Source of the DNA: Streptomyces diastatochromogenes
GTDB taxonomy: Bacteria; Actinomycetota; Actinomycetes; Streptomycetales; Streptomycetaceae
Direction: 5' to 3'
Assembly: GCF_002242805.1 (NCBI RefSeq)
Contig: NZ_MCGQ01000014.1
Coordinates: 1-64,000 of the forward strand
DNA: 64,000 nt
Position 1 is the first letter of the stretch; the number at the start of each line of letters is the position of its first letter. Shown here piece after piece: positions 32,676 through 40,592 of the stretch. The notes beneath the pieces are model-generated. The model had not been told where the DNA came from, did no database searches, and was given only the letters and a program-made list of their open reading frames with translations. Made by a program: the position numbers and the translations under genes.

Positions 32676-34301
32676 CTAGACCGGATCCCCGAGGGCCTCG
32701 GGTGTGGTCTCCTTCAGTCCTCCCTCCTCCATCAGCAGCCATCGGGTGATCCCGATCGACTCCAGGAACGGCAGGTCGTGGCTGGCGACGAGCAGGGCAC
32801 CCTCGTACGACTCCAGAGCCGTGGTCAGCTGCCGGACGCTCGCCATGTCGAGGTTGTTGGTCGGCTCGTCCAGCAGGAGCAGCTGGGGTGCGGGCTCGGC
32901 GAGCATCAGCGCGGCCAGGGCCGCCCGGAACCGCTCGCCGCCGGAGAGCGTCCCGGCGCTCCGGTCGGCCCGTGCGCCCCGGAACAGGAAGCGGGCCAGG
33001 CGCGCCCGGATCCGGTTGTTCGTGGCGCCCGGCGCGAACCGGGCCACGTTCTCGGCGACCGTCAGCTCGTCGTCCAGCACGTCCAGGCGCTGCGGCAGGA
33101 ACCGCAGCGGGACGTGCACCCGTGCCTCGCCGGCCACCGCCGCCAGCTCCCCGGCGACGGTCCGCAGCAGTGTCGTCTTGCCCGCGCCATTGCGCCCGAC
33201 GAGGGCGATCCGCTCCGGGCCGCGCAGATCGAGGATCCCCTGGACACGCGCCCCGTAGGCCAGCTCCAGGTTCTCCAGGGTGAGCACCTCCCGGCCGGGC
33301 GGTACGGCCGTGTACGGCAGGTCGACGCGGATCTCGGCGTCGTCCCGTACGGCCTCCACCGCCTCGTCCAGCCGCTCCCTGGCCTCGGCGAGTTTCTCCT
33401 CGTGCATGATGCGGTGCTTGCCCGCGGAGACCTGGGCCGCGCGCTTCCTGAGCTTCATCACGGCCCTGGGCTCGCGCTTGTTCTCGTACATCTTGTCGGC
33501 GTAGCGCGTCCGCTTGGCCAGCTTCGAGTGCGCTTCCACGAGTTCGCGCTTCTGCTTCTTGAGATCCGCCTCGGCGACCCGCACCATCCGCTCCGCCGCC
33601 TCCTGCTCGACCTCCAGGGCGTCCTCGTAGGCCGAGAAGTTGCCGCCGTACCAGGTGACCTCCCCGGAGCGCAGCTCCGCGATCTGGTCGACCAGGTCCA
33701 GGAGTTCGCGGTCGTGGCTGACGACCACCAGTACGCCCGGCCAGGAGGCGACGGCCGCGTAGAGCCGCCGGCGCGCGTACAGGTCCAGGTTGTTGGTGGG
33801 CTCGTCGAGGAGCAGGACGTCCGGGCGGCGCAGCAGCAGTGCGGCCAGGCGCAGCAGCACCGACTCGCCGCCGGACACCTCGCCGACGGTGCGGTCCAGG
33901 CCGATGTGGCCGAGGCCGAGTTCGCCGAGCGTGACCAGGGCGCGCTCCTCGACGTCCCAGTCGTCGCCGAGGGTCTCGAAGTGCTCCTCGGACACGTCGC
34001 CCGCCTCGATGGCGTGCAGGGCGGCCCGCCGGGCGGCGATGCCGAGGGCCTCGTCGACGCGGAGCGTGGTGTCGAGCGTGACGTTCTGCGGCAGACAGCC
34101 GACCTCGCCGGTCATCTTGACGGTGCCGTCGGCCGGATCGAGTTCACCGGCGAGCAGCTTCAACAGGGTTGACTTCCCTGATCCGTTGACGCCGACGAGT
34201 CCGGTCCTGCCCGGGCCGAAGGCGATGTCGAGGCCGTCGAAGACGGAGGTGCCGTCGGGCCAGGCGAAGGACAGGGACGTGCAGGTGAGGGAAGTTGACA
34301 T
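32676..34301 (-). CDS. ABC-F ATPase, probable ribosome-protection (antibiotic resistance) type
   Basis: The 541-residue protein has two ABC cassettes and no membrane segments. The first has Walker A GVNGSGKSTLL (about 38-48), signature VSGGESVLLRLA and Walker B LLLDEPTNNLD. The second has GRNGAGKTTLL, LSGGERFRAALA and LLLDEPTNNLD. The charged linker (about residues 230-310, with KMYENKREPRAVMKLRKRAA) is the part that reaches the ribosomal P/E site. The start is ATG 34301. The transcript has a roughly 215-nt leader with competing hairpins that can hide the ribosome binding site, which favours an inducible resistance protein over a housekeeping translation factor. The drug class cannot be deduced. 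Confidence 0.9.
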   Translation of the reverse strand: MSTSLTCTSLSFAWPDGTSVFDGLDIAFGPGRTGLVGVNGSGKSTLLKLLAGELDPADGTVKMTGEVGCLPQNVTLDTTLRVDEALGIAARRAALHAIEAGDVSEEHFETLGDDWDVEERALVTLGELGLGHIGLDRTVGEVSGGESVLLRLAALLLRRPDVLLLDEPTNNLDLYARRRLYAAVASWPGVLVVVSHDRELLDLVDQIAELRSGEVTWYGGNFSAYEDALEVEQEAAERMVRVAEADLKKQKRELVEAHSKLAKRTRYADKMYENKREPRAVMKLRKRAAQVSAGKHRIMHEEKLAEARERLDEAVEAVRDDAEIRVDLPYTAVPPGREVLTLENLELAYGARVQGILDLRGPERIALVGRNGAGKTTLLRTVAGELAAVAGEARVHVPLRFLPQRLDVLDDELTVAENVARFAPGATNNRIRARLARFLFRGARADRSAGTLSGGERFRAALAALMLAEPAPQLLLLDEPTNNLDMASVRQLTTALESYEGALLVASHDLPFLESIGITRWLLMEEGGLKETTPEALGDPV

Positions 34302-34305
34302 AAGG

Positions 34306-34470
34306 GCCTCGCGGTTGCTGGATGCGGTCTGGGCGGGCGCATGTCGAGACACCGCGAGGCGTGGACCGAAGAACCTGGGGCACTGAGAAGGGCCTGTGCC
34401 TGGGGGACGGCTCGGACGCCGAGGTCGAACGCCACGCACGCACACCTCACCGGTGTGAACGCGGTGTCTC
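34306..34470 (-). promoter_or_regulatory. ABC-F leader with mutually exclusive hairpins over the Shine-Dalgarno
   Basis: Three segments on the mRNA (minus) strand can pair alternatively. Segment 1 is GAGACACCGCG (34470-34460). Segment 2 is GCCTCGCGGTGTCTC (34360-34346). Segment 3 is ACCGCGAGGC (34315-34306), which contains the GAGG just ahead of the start codon. Segments 1:2 pair over 11 bp, and segments 2:3 pair over 10 bp using the same CGCGGT. When 2:3 forms, the start site is closed. A six-pair hairpin CACACC/GGTGTG (34457-34441) lies between segments 1 and 2. No U-run follows, so control would be at translation. Confidence 0.6.
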
Positions 34471-34476
34471 AGGACC

Positions 34477-34488
34477 TCAGACGAGCAA
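34477..34488 (-). CDS. Possible minimal leader ORF (TTG CTC GTC stop)
   Basis: GGAGAAGGA, a strong ribosome binding site on the mRNA strand, is followed after 2 nt by TTG CTC GTC TGA. The stop lies 6 nt before leader segment 1, so a ribosome paused here would cover that segment. A three-codon peptide is speculative. A longer overlapping frame starting at GTG 34450 is an alternative. Confidence 0.25.
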   Translation of the reverse strand: MLV

Positions 34489-34525
34489 CGTCCTTCTCCA
34501 ATCGGCGGCAACAGGAACGTTGTAG

Positions 34526-34555
34526 ACCGTACGAGGGGGTCGGGGAGGGTGTCAA
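34526..34555 (-). promoter_or_regulatory. Housekeeping-type promoter for the ABC-F gene
   Basis: On the minus strand TTGACA (34555-34550) and TACGGT (34531-34526) are separated by 18 bp, a good HrdB-type promoter. Transcription would begin near 34519, giving a leader of about 215 nt. Confidence 0.65.
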
Positions 34556-34665
34556 CGCGATTAATTCACGCGCTGCGGGTGGCTGATTGCATGCTCCTGG
34601 CCGGCCCGCGCTCATGTCGGATTTCTGCCAGCGTCCGCCCCGCCGGGGTTGATTGACTTGCCCGC

Positions 34666-35499
34666 ATGACGCTTCAGCACTCGCTTCACAGCTCCGCTCT
34701 CGCCTTCCGCGCACTGCACGTGCCCGGCCGCCCGCTGGTCCTGCCGAACGCCTGGGATCCGGTGAGCGCCGCCGTCGTCGCGGAGGCGGGCGCCGCCGCC
34801 GTCGCGACCACCAGCGCCGGGCTGGCCTGGGCGCTCGGCGCCGCCGACGGCGACCGGCTCGACCGCGACGGCGCGCTCACGGCCGTCGCCCGCATCGTCG
34901 ACGCCGTACGGGTCCCGGTCACCGCCGACATCGAGGGCGGCTACGCGGAGGACGCCGCCGGGGTCGCCGACACGATCCATGCGGTGATCGCCGCGGGCGC
35001 GGTCGGCGTCAACATCGAGGACGCCCGCCATGAGGCGGGCGGTGAGGCGCTGCGACCGGTCGCCGAGCAGGCGGAGCGGATCGCCGCGGCCCGCGCGGCC
35101 GCCGACGCGGCGGGCGTGCCGCTGTTCATCAACGCGCGGATCGACACCTTCCTGCGCGGCGCCGGGGGAGAGGACCTCACCCTGGAGCGTGCGGACGCCT
35201 TCCTGGCCGCGGGCGCCGACGGGATCTTCGTCCCCGGGGCCGTCGACCCGGAGACGGTCAAGGTGCTCGTCGCGGGCGTCGACGGGCCGCTCAACGTGAT
35301 GGTGGGCCCCGGCGCACCGACGGTTGCCGAGTTGGCCGCATGCGGCGTCGCCCGGATCAGCGCGGGCGCGGGTCTCGCCCAGGCCGCCCACGCCCTGGTC
35401 CGCCGCGCCGCGCGGGAGCTGCTGCGGGAGGGGACGTACGGGGCGCTGGCCGACGGGTTCGACTACGGCGAGCTGAACGCGCTGCTCACGCGCGCGTAG
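34666..35499 (+). CDS. Isocitrate lyase/PEP mutase superfamily enzyme
   Basis: The 277-residue protein is a TIM-barrel of the PEP mutase/isocitrate lyase group, which makes or breaks C-C or C-P bonds of alpha-keto acids using Mg2+. Motifs are LVLPNAWDPVSAAVVAEAGAAAVATTSAG, the metal-binding TADIEGGYAEDAAGVADTI and GVNIEDARH, and FINARIDTFLRG. It lacks the KKCGH loop of isocitrate lyase and 2-methylisocitrate lyase, so the reaction is unknown. It starts at ATG 34666 without a clear Shine-Dalgarno and is divergent from the ABC-F promoter. Confidence 0.88.
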   Translation: MTLQHSLHSSALAFRALHVPGRPLVLPNAWDPVSAAVVAEAGAAAVATTSAGLAWALGAADGDRLDRDGALTAVARIVDAVRVPVTADIEGGYAEDAAGVADTIHAVIAAGAVGVNIEDARHEAGGEALRPVAEQAERIAAARAAADAAGVPLFINARIDTFLRGAGGEDLTLERADAFLAAGADGIFVPGAVDPETVKVLVAGVDGPLNVMVGPGAPTVAELAACGVARISAGAGLAQAAHALVRRAARELLREGTYGALADGFDYGELNALLTRA

Positions 35500-35517
35500 C
35501 TAGTGGCGCGCAGGCGC

Positions 35518-35934
35518 TCAGCAGGCGTCACGCATCAGCTCGGCCAGGTCGTGGTCGAGGTCCAGCTGCAGATGCTCCAGGCCGACCGGCACTAGGTCGC
35601 TGGTCGCCTGGAGGAAACGCCGTATCTCGCCGGAGCGCACATGCACGATCGCGGTGCCCTCGGGGGCGTGGAACTCCAGTACGGTGCGGTCGTAGCCGTA
35701 CGGCCGCACGCGCACGTCGCCGCAGCCCTCGGGGCCCTGCAGCCCGGCCGCGAGCAGCTCGCGGGAGAAGGTCCAGCAGACCTCGACGCCCTCCAGGGTC
35801 GCCGGCGCGGGGAAGGTCATGCGGACGGCGAACGGGTCGCTCCGGTCGTAGCGCAGCTTGGCGGGAATGCTCGGCATGCGCGGTGCGGCGGCGACGAGGC
35901 GGGCCTCTACGGGCTGCTCGATGACGGTGGACAA
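35518..35934 (-). CDS. ssgD: SsgA-like sporulation protein, probably SsgD
   Basis: I read this 138-residue protein from TTG 35934 because AAGGGAG lies 7 nt upstream and homology begins there (STVIEQPVEARLV). The SALP fold is evident: PAKLRYDRSDPFAVRMTF, VCWTFSRELLAAGLQGPEGCGDVRVRPYG, RRFLQATSDLVPVG and LDLDHDLAEL. SALPs are found in morphologically complex actinomycetes and steer septation, autolysis and wall remodelling. The paralogue name is based on similarity and on my recollection that ssgD is SCO6722, in this chromosomal neighbourhood; SsgD has been linked to lateral-wall integrity. It is convergent with the PEP-mutase-like gene. Confidence 0.8.
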   Translation of the reverse strand: MSTVIEQPVEARLVAAAPRMPSIPAKLRYDRSDPFAVRMTFPAPATLEGVEVCWTFSRELLAAGLQGPEGCGDVRVRPYGYDRTVLEFHAPEGTAIVHVRSGEIRRFLQATSDLVPVGLEHLQLDLDHDLAELMRDAC

Positions 35935-36121
35935 CGCCTTGCTCCCTTGTGACGGCTGGAAGTGCTTCCGGGCGGGTGAGGCCTGGCACTGGAAGAGACG
36001 AGAGAATCGGCCAATCCGTGCACGCCGGGAACGAGTGACCTCGGTCACCGCATTCATGCACAGGCCTACGGCCGTGAGGTCCTCTGGACGGCGGCGGGCC
36101 GGTGGGCTAGCTTCGCCCGCC

Positions 36122-37234
36122 ATGAGGCGCTTGGGGAGCACGCGACGCGGGGGACGGACGGGCCGGCTGGTGGCGGCGGGGGTGGCGTGCGGGGCGGCGC
36201 TGGCCGCGCTGACGGTTCCGGCCGCCGAGGCGGGCCCGCTCGGCCAAGGAGTCCGGGGAACCGTGCACTGGGAGGCGAAGAACAGCGGCACCCCGCAGGT
36301 GCGCTTCCGCGGCCTGTCCGCCGTCGACCGTGACACCGCCTGGCTGGCCGGTACGGCGGGCACCGTGCTGCGCACCACGGACGGCGGGGCGAGCTGGCGG
36401 AACGTCTCTCCGCCGGGCGCGGCCGATCTGCAGTTCCGGGATGTCGAGGCGTTCGACGCGCGGCGCGCGGTGGTGCTGGCCATCGGCGAGGGCGAGGCCT
36501 CCCGCGTCTACCGCACCGACGACGGCGGCGCGACCTGGACGGAGTCCTTCCGCAACACCGACCCGAAGGCCTTCTACGACTGCCTCGCCTTCTTCGACCG
36601 CCGTCACGGCCTCGCCATGAGCGACCCCGTGGACGGCAGGTTCCGCCTCCTGTCCACCAGCGACGGCGGCCGCTCCTGGCGGGTACTGCCCGCCGACGGC
36701 ATGCCCGCCGCCCTGGACGGCGAGGCCGGCTTCGCCGCGAGCGGCCAGTGCCTGGTCACCTCCGGGCCGAGGGACGTCTGGCTGGCGACCGGCGGCGGCG
36801 CCCACGCGCGCGTGCTGCACTCCGCCGACCGCGGACTGACCTGGACGGCCGCCGACACGCCGATTCCGGCGGCCGATCCGGCCAAGGGCGTCTTCGCGCT
36901 CGCCTTCCGAGACCGCACCCACGGACTTGCGGTCGGCGGCGACTACCGGCCCGACCAGACCTCACCACAGGCGGCCGCGGTCACCGCCGACGGCGGCCGC
37001 ACCTGGCGGCCCGCCGCCACCCCGCCGCCCGCCTACCGCTCCGGCGCCGCCTGGCTCCCGCACAGCCGCGGCGCCGCCCTGGCCGTCGGCCCCACCGGCA
37101 CCGACCTGACCACCGACGGCGGCCGCACCTGGCGGACCAACGACACCGGCTCGTACGACACCGTGGACTGCACCGCCGACCTCGGCTGCTGGGCGGCGGG
37201 GGAGAAGGGGCGCGTGGCGCGGCTGGAGCGCTGA
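36122..37234 (+). CDS. Secreted BNR/Asp-box (Ycf48-like) beta-propeller protein
   Basis: The 370-residue protein starts at ATG 36122. It has an Arg-rich signal peptide (MRRLGSTRRGGRTGRLVAAGVACGAALAAL...AEAG), possibly Tat-like. The mature part consists of Asp-box repeats with the pattern S/T-x-D-G-G-x-S/T-W: TTDGGASWR, TDDGGATWT, TSDGGRSWR, SADRGLTWT, TADGGRTWR and TTDGGRTWR. Six or seven copies spaced 45-60 residues apart indicate a sialidase/Ycf48-type propeller. The catalytic residues of sialidases are not apparent, so enzymatic activity is doubtful. Homologues are often labelled oxidoreductases without evidence. Confidence 0.85.
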   Translation: MRRLGSTRRGGRTGRLVAAGVACGAALAALTVPAAEAGPLGQGVRGTVHWEAKNSGTPQVRFRGLSAVDRDTAWLAGTAGTVLRTTDGGASWRNVSPPGAADLQFRDVEAFDARRAVVLAIGEGEASRVYRTDDGGATWTESFRNTDPKAFYDCLAFFDRRHGLAMSDPVDGRFRLLSTSDGGRSWRVLPADGMPAALDGEAGFAASGQCLVTSGPRDVWLATGGGAHARVLHSADRGLTWTAADTPIPAADPAKGVFALAFRDRTHGLAVGGDYRPDQTSPQAAAVTADGGRTWRPAATPPPAYRSGAAWLPHSRGAALAVGPTGTDLTTDGGRTWRTNDTGSYDTVDCTADLGCWAAGEKGRVARLER

Positions 37235-37291
37235 TGCGGGAGGCCTGATCGCGGGTACCCGGGCACCGCACACGAGAGGAAGTGGGCGGTC

Positions 37292-37624
37292 ATGCCACGC
37301 GGTTCCAGCCCCAAGCGGGAACGCCAGTACGAACACATCAAGCAGAGCGCGCTGGACCGGGGCGAGAGCACGCGGCGCGCCGAGGAGATCGCCGCGCGCA
37401 CGGTGAACAAGGAACGCGCCCGGTCCGGCGAGTCGAAGACGGCCGGCCGCACCTCAACCCAGGACATGTCGTCCGGCAAGCGGGGCGGCCAGAGGTCGGG
37501 CAAAGGCTCCCAGGGGCCCACCTACGACCAGCTGTACAACGAGGCCAGGCAGCGGGGTGTCGAGGGCCGTTCGCACATGAACAAGGCGGAGCTGCGGCGC
37601 GCGCTGAACGCCAGGAAGGGCTGA
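37292..37624 (+). CDS. Rho-N-domain-like basic protein
   Basis: The 110-residue, strongly basic protein starts MPRGSSPKRERQYEHIKQSALDRGESTRRAEEIAARTVNKERARSGES, a helical segment also found in small plasmid-stabilisation-like proteins of Streptomyces. A flexible Gly/Ser/Lys linker (about 60-80) leads to a SAP/Rho-N type module, TYDQLYNEARQRGVEGRSHMNKAELRRAL, likely to bind nucleic acid. The function is unknown, but small proteins of this kind are widespread in actinobacteria. Confidence 0.85.
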   Translation: MPRGSSPKRERQYEHIKQSALDRGESTRRAEEIAARTVNKERARSGESKTAGRTSTQDMSSGKRGGQRSGKGSQGPTYDQLYNEARQRGVEGRSHMNKAELRRALNARKG

Positions 37625-37632
37625 GCCTGGGC

Positions 37633-37929
37633 TCAGCTCAGCGTCTGCCGGTGCTGCGCCAGTTCGGGGGCCGTCTTGTTGGCGACGAACTCCGTGATGC
37701 GGTACTCGCAGACCCCGGCGGCGATGAACGGGTCGCCGGAGGCGACCTCCTCGATGCGGGCCCGGTTCTCCGCCACGGCCAGGATCACCCCGCCGTCGCG
37801 GGGGGTCTTGCGCCCGGAGGCGAGGAAGAAACCTTTCTCGTACTGCTCGTCGAGCCAGGCCACATGGGCCGGAATCACGGCGTCCACGGCGTCGAGCGGG
37901 GCGGTGTAGGACAGCTCCAGTACGAACAT
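37633..37929 (-). CDS. YCII-family protein
   Basis: The 98-residue dimeric ferredoxin-like fold protein starts at ATG 37929 (MFVLELSYTAPLD). It shows HVAWLDEQYEKGFFLASGRKTP, which contains the conserved His, and GGVILAVAENRARIEEVASGDPF, with the conserved Asp-Pro-Phe. YCII proteins are small enzymes or accessory domains of uncertain role. It lies 61 bp from the divergent nfi gene. Confidence 0.9.
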   Translation of the reverse strand: MFVLELSYTAPLDAVDAVIPAHVAWLDEQYEKGFFLASGRKTPRDGGVILAVAENRARIEEVASGDPFIAAGVCEYRITEFVANKTAPELAQHRQTLS

Positions 37930-37990
37930 GATCGCGAGCCTACCCCCGGGCCCCGGACGGGCGTCGGCGAGCCGTACAGTCTTGGCCATC

Positions 37991-38698
37991 ATGACGACCG
38001 TAGGCGTACCCGCGGGCTGGCCCGCGACCGAGGAAGAGGCCCGCGCGGTACAGGACGAGCTACGCGCGCGGGTGGTGCTCGACGAGCCGGGGCCGCCGCC
38101 CGGGACGGGGCACGTCACGGGTGTCGACGTCGCCTACGACGACGACCGCGACCTCGTCGCCGCGGCGGCCGTCGTCCTGGACGCGGCCACCCTGGAGGTC
38201 GTCGCGGAGGCGACGGCCATCGGCCGGATCTCCTTCCCGTACGTTCCCGGACTGCTCGCCTTCCGCGAGATCCCGACCGTGCGCGCCGCCCTGGACGCCC
38301 TGCCCTGCCCGCCGGGCCTGGTGGTGTGCGACGGCTACGGCCTCGCCCACCCGCGCCGCTTCGGCCTCGCGAGCCACCTGGGCGTGCTCATGGACCTGCC
38401 GACGATCGGCGTCGCCAAGAACCCGTTCACGTTCACGTACGACGACCCCGGGCCCGTGCGGGGCAGCTCCGCGCCGCTCCTCGCGGGCACCGAGGAGGTC
38501 GGCCGTGCCCTGCGCACCCGGGACGGCGTCAAGCCGGTGTTCGTCTCCGTCGGCCACCGGGTGAGCCTCGACAACGCCCTGGCGCACACCCTGGACCTGG
38601 CCCCGCGCTACCGCCTGCCGGAGACCACGCGCAGGGCCGACGCGCTGTGCCGGCGCGCGCTTCAGGAGGCGTCGATCCGCCAGGCGCCCACCTCCTGA
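37991..38698 (+). CDS. nfi: Endonuclease V (deoxyinosine 3' endonuclease)
   Basis: The 235-residue enzyme nicks DNA next to deaminated purines (inosine). Active-site segments are GVDVAYD (metal-binding Asp), IPTVRAAL, LVVCDGYGLAHPRRFGLASHLGV with the conserved Asp and His, and IGVAKNPF. Length is typical. ATG 37991 (MTTVGVPAGWP) is chosen because homology begins there. The 3' end overlaps the convergent small gene below by 37 bp. Confidence 0.92.
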   Translation: MTTVGVPAGWPATEEEARAVQDELRARVVLDEPGPPPGTGHVTGVDVAYDDDRDLVAAAAVVLDAATLEVVAEATAIGRISFPYVPGLLAFREIPTVRAALDALPCPPGLVVCDGYGLAHPRRFGLASHLGVLMDLPTIGVAKNPFTFTYDDPGPVRGSSAPLLAGTEEVGRALRTRDGVKPVFVSVGHRVSLDNALAHTLDLAPRYRLPETTRRADALCRRALQEASIRQAPTS

Positions 38699-38850
38699 TA
38701 CCGCGCGTCGTAGACGGCGGAGCCGTCGCCCGGTTCGAGGGCGTAGTGGTGGAGGTTCCCGCCCCAGTAGCGCAGGATCCGCCCCAGCTCGCCCGCCCGG
38801 TCCGCCGCCGACGCGCCCTCGTCCACGGTCACTTCGAGTACGAACTTCAC
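38662..38850 (-). CDS. Small conserved hypothetical protein
   Basis: The 62-residue protein starts at GTG 38850, right after a strong GAAGGAGG. It reads KFVLEVTVDEGASAADRAGELGRILRYWGGNLHHYALEPGDGSAVYDARYQEVGAWRIDAS, compact and acidic, with no motif known to me. Upstream extension would add poorly coding residues. Its last 37 bp overlap the end of nfi on the other strand. Confidence 0.7.
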   Translation of the reverse strand: MKFVLEVTVDEGASAADRAGELGRILRYWGGNLHHYALEPGDGSAVYDARYQEVGAWRIDAS

Positions 38851-39053
38851 TTCCGTTCCGCCTCCTTCGGCCTGGGCTTCAAGCGTCTCACTGAAGTTCC
38901 CGGTGAAACTTTGAGCACGTGGCCGCAGGTGGTTGGGCGTTCCTGGCGCGGAAAGCCTCAAATGCAGGAGAAGGGGAGCCGGAGCCGGGTGAGTACGTCG
39001 TCTGAGTACGCGTACGGATGTGCCCGTGCCGCCCCGGCGGCAGGCTGGCCCGC

Positions 39054-39200
39054 ATGACGACGCACCGTTCCGCCAAGACCCTGACCCGCCCCGCCCAGCC
39101 CGTCGAGCGCGCCGTGACGGCCGCCCTGGTCCTCGCCGTGGTGGCGGGGCTCGCCTGGATCGGCGGGATGTTCTGGACCCTGCTGGGATGGCAGATGTAG
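39054..39200 (+). CDS. Small single-pass membrane protein
   Basis: The 48-residue protein begins MTTHRSAKTLTRPAQPVERAV at ATG 39054. It continues into one membrane helix (TAALVLAVVAGLAWIGGMFWTLLG). It has a short cytosolic basic N-terminus and almost no tail. Function is unknown. No strong ribosome binding site is visible. Confidence 0.6.
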   Translation: MTTHRSAKTLTRPAQPVERAVTAALVLAVVAGLAWIGGMFWTLLGWQM

Positions 39201-39210
39201 CGCCGGTGAC

Positions 39211-40389
39211 CTACTGCTTGGCGGCCACCCGGAAAGTGATCCCCGCCGCGCGCAGTCGCTCGGTCAGCGCGTCGCCCATCGCGGCGGCCGTGGTGACCTG
39301 ACCGGCGGTGGGCGGCAGTTCGTCGAAGGCCAGGCTGAGGGCCGCCTCCGCGAACATCTTCGCCGTCTCGTCGTAGCCCGGGTCGCCGCCCGCGACCTCG
39401 GTGAGGACGCGCTGCCCGCCGCCCTCGCCGACGAAGCGCACCCGGAACCAGCTCTTCGCCCGCTTCTCCGGGTCAGGGCCGTCCCCGGGCCGCAGCCGGT
39501 CCGACAGCCAGCGCCGGGCGGGCGGCAGTTGGGCGGCGGCCGCGACCGCGCCGACGGCGGCGATGCCGCCCGCGGCGACCGGCAGGTGCCGGACCGCCGC
39601 ATAGTGCCGGTAACGGAAGTCGGGGCCGTACCGGTCCAGGGCCTTCGCCGAGCGGCGCACGATCTGCGGGTCGATGGTCGGCAGCGGCACCGCCCAGGCG
39701 CCGACCTCCCTGGCGAACCGCGGCGCGCCCGTCGGTGCCGCCACCCGGCGCCCCATCAGGCGCGGCTCGTGCCGGCCGCGTTCGCGGGCCGCGGCCACCA
39801 TCTGCCGCCCGCGCGCGAACTGGTTCAGCGCCGAGGCCAGCGTGCCCCCGGAGAAGGCCGCGTCGGCGGTGACGAACCCGTCCACGGTCAGCGGCACGCC
39901 CTCGGGCAGCTGCCGGACCGTGAAGTACACGCCCAGGTCGTGCGGTACGGAGTCGAAACCGCAGGCGTGCACGAGACGGGCGCCGGTCTCCCGCGCGCGT
40001 GCGTCGTGCCGGACGTACATCAGGTCCACGAACTCGGGCTCGCCGGTGAGGTCGAGATAGTCGGCCCCGGCGTCCGCGCAGGCGGCGACGAGTTCCTCGC
40101 CGTAGGTGACGTACGGTCCGACGGTTGTGGCCACCACGCGCGCGTGCTCGGCGAGTGCGCGCAGGGTGGCCGGTTCGCGCACGTCGGCTCGCAGCAGCTC
40201 GATGCCGGAGCCGCCGGGCAGCCGGTCGCGCAGCCGCTCCAGTCTGCCCTCGTCGCGGCCGGCGATCGCCCAGCGCAGGTCCTCGGGGGCGTGCGCGGCG
40301 AGGTACTCCGCGGTGAGCGTGCCGACGAAGCCGGTCGCCCCGAAGAGCACGATGTCGTAGGGACGGTCCGTCCTTTTCAGCCTGCTCAT
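39211..40389 (-). CDS. Saccharopine-dehydrogenase-like oxidoreductase (trans-acting enoyl reductase family)
   Basis: The 392-residue protein has a Rossmann fold at its N-terminus (DIVLFGATGFVGTLTAEYLA), followed by VATTVGPYVTYGEELVAACADAGADYLDLTGE and HACGFDSVPHDLG. This is the pattern of the Rv2449c/Rv2953 group, whose best-studied member is a trans-acting enoyl reductase in mycobacterial lipid synthesis. Its role in Streptomyces is not known. It starts at ATG 40389 and is divergent from the CaiB gene 203 bp away. Confidence 0.87.
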   Translation of the reverse strand: MSRLKRTDRPYDIVLFGATGFVGTLTAEYLAAHAPEDLRWAIAGRDEGRLERLRDRLPGGSGIELLRADVREPATLRALAEHARVVATTVGPYVTYGEELVAACADAGADYLDLTGEPEFVDLMYVRHDARARETGARLVHACGFDSVPHDLGVYFTVRQLPEGVPLTVDGFVTADAAFSGGTLASALNQFARGRQMVAAARERGRHEPRLMGRRVAAPTGAPRFAREVGAWAVPLPTIDPQIVRRSAKALDRYGPDFRYRHYAAVRHLPVAAGGIAAVGAVAAAAQLPPARRWLSDRLRPGDGPDPEKRAKSWFRVRFVGEGGGQRVLTEVAGGDPGYDETAKMFAEAALSLAFDELPPTAGQVTTAAAMGDALTERLRAAGITFRVAAKQ

Positions 40390-40541
40390 GACACCCCTTG
40401 GTCGTGCAGCCCGCGCCGCTGTCGGTGGCTGAGGCTAGCGTGAAGTGTGCGGACCCCGGACACGGCCTGGGCAGGGCCGGCCGGGCACTTGTCTAAGCGC
40501 TTGCTCGTTCAGGCCTTGTGTCCGGTGGAACGTGTTCTTAG

Positions 40542-40571
40542 CATCACTGGTGTTACATCATTGGTGTCACA
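40542..40571. promoter_or_regulatory. Repeated operator-like motif upstream of the CaiB/BaiF gene
   Basis: CATCACTGGTGTTACA (40542-40557) and CATCATTGGTGTCACA (40556-40571) are direct repeats with a 14-bp period. The longer form at 40551-40571 matches 16 of 21 bases of a sequence at 46031-46051 beside the MerR gene, pattern TGT-N2-CA-N-CATTG-N-TGT-N-ACA. The motif ends 21 bp before the CaiB start codon. Confidence 0.6.
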
Positions 40572-40592
40572 TGTGCTTGGGGGCAGGACGGC

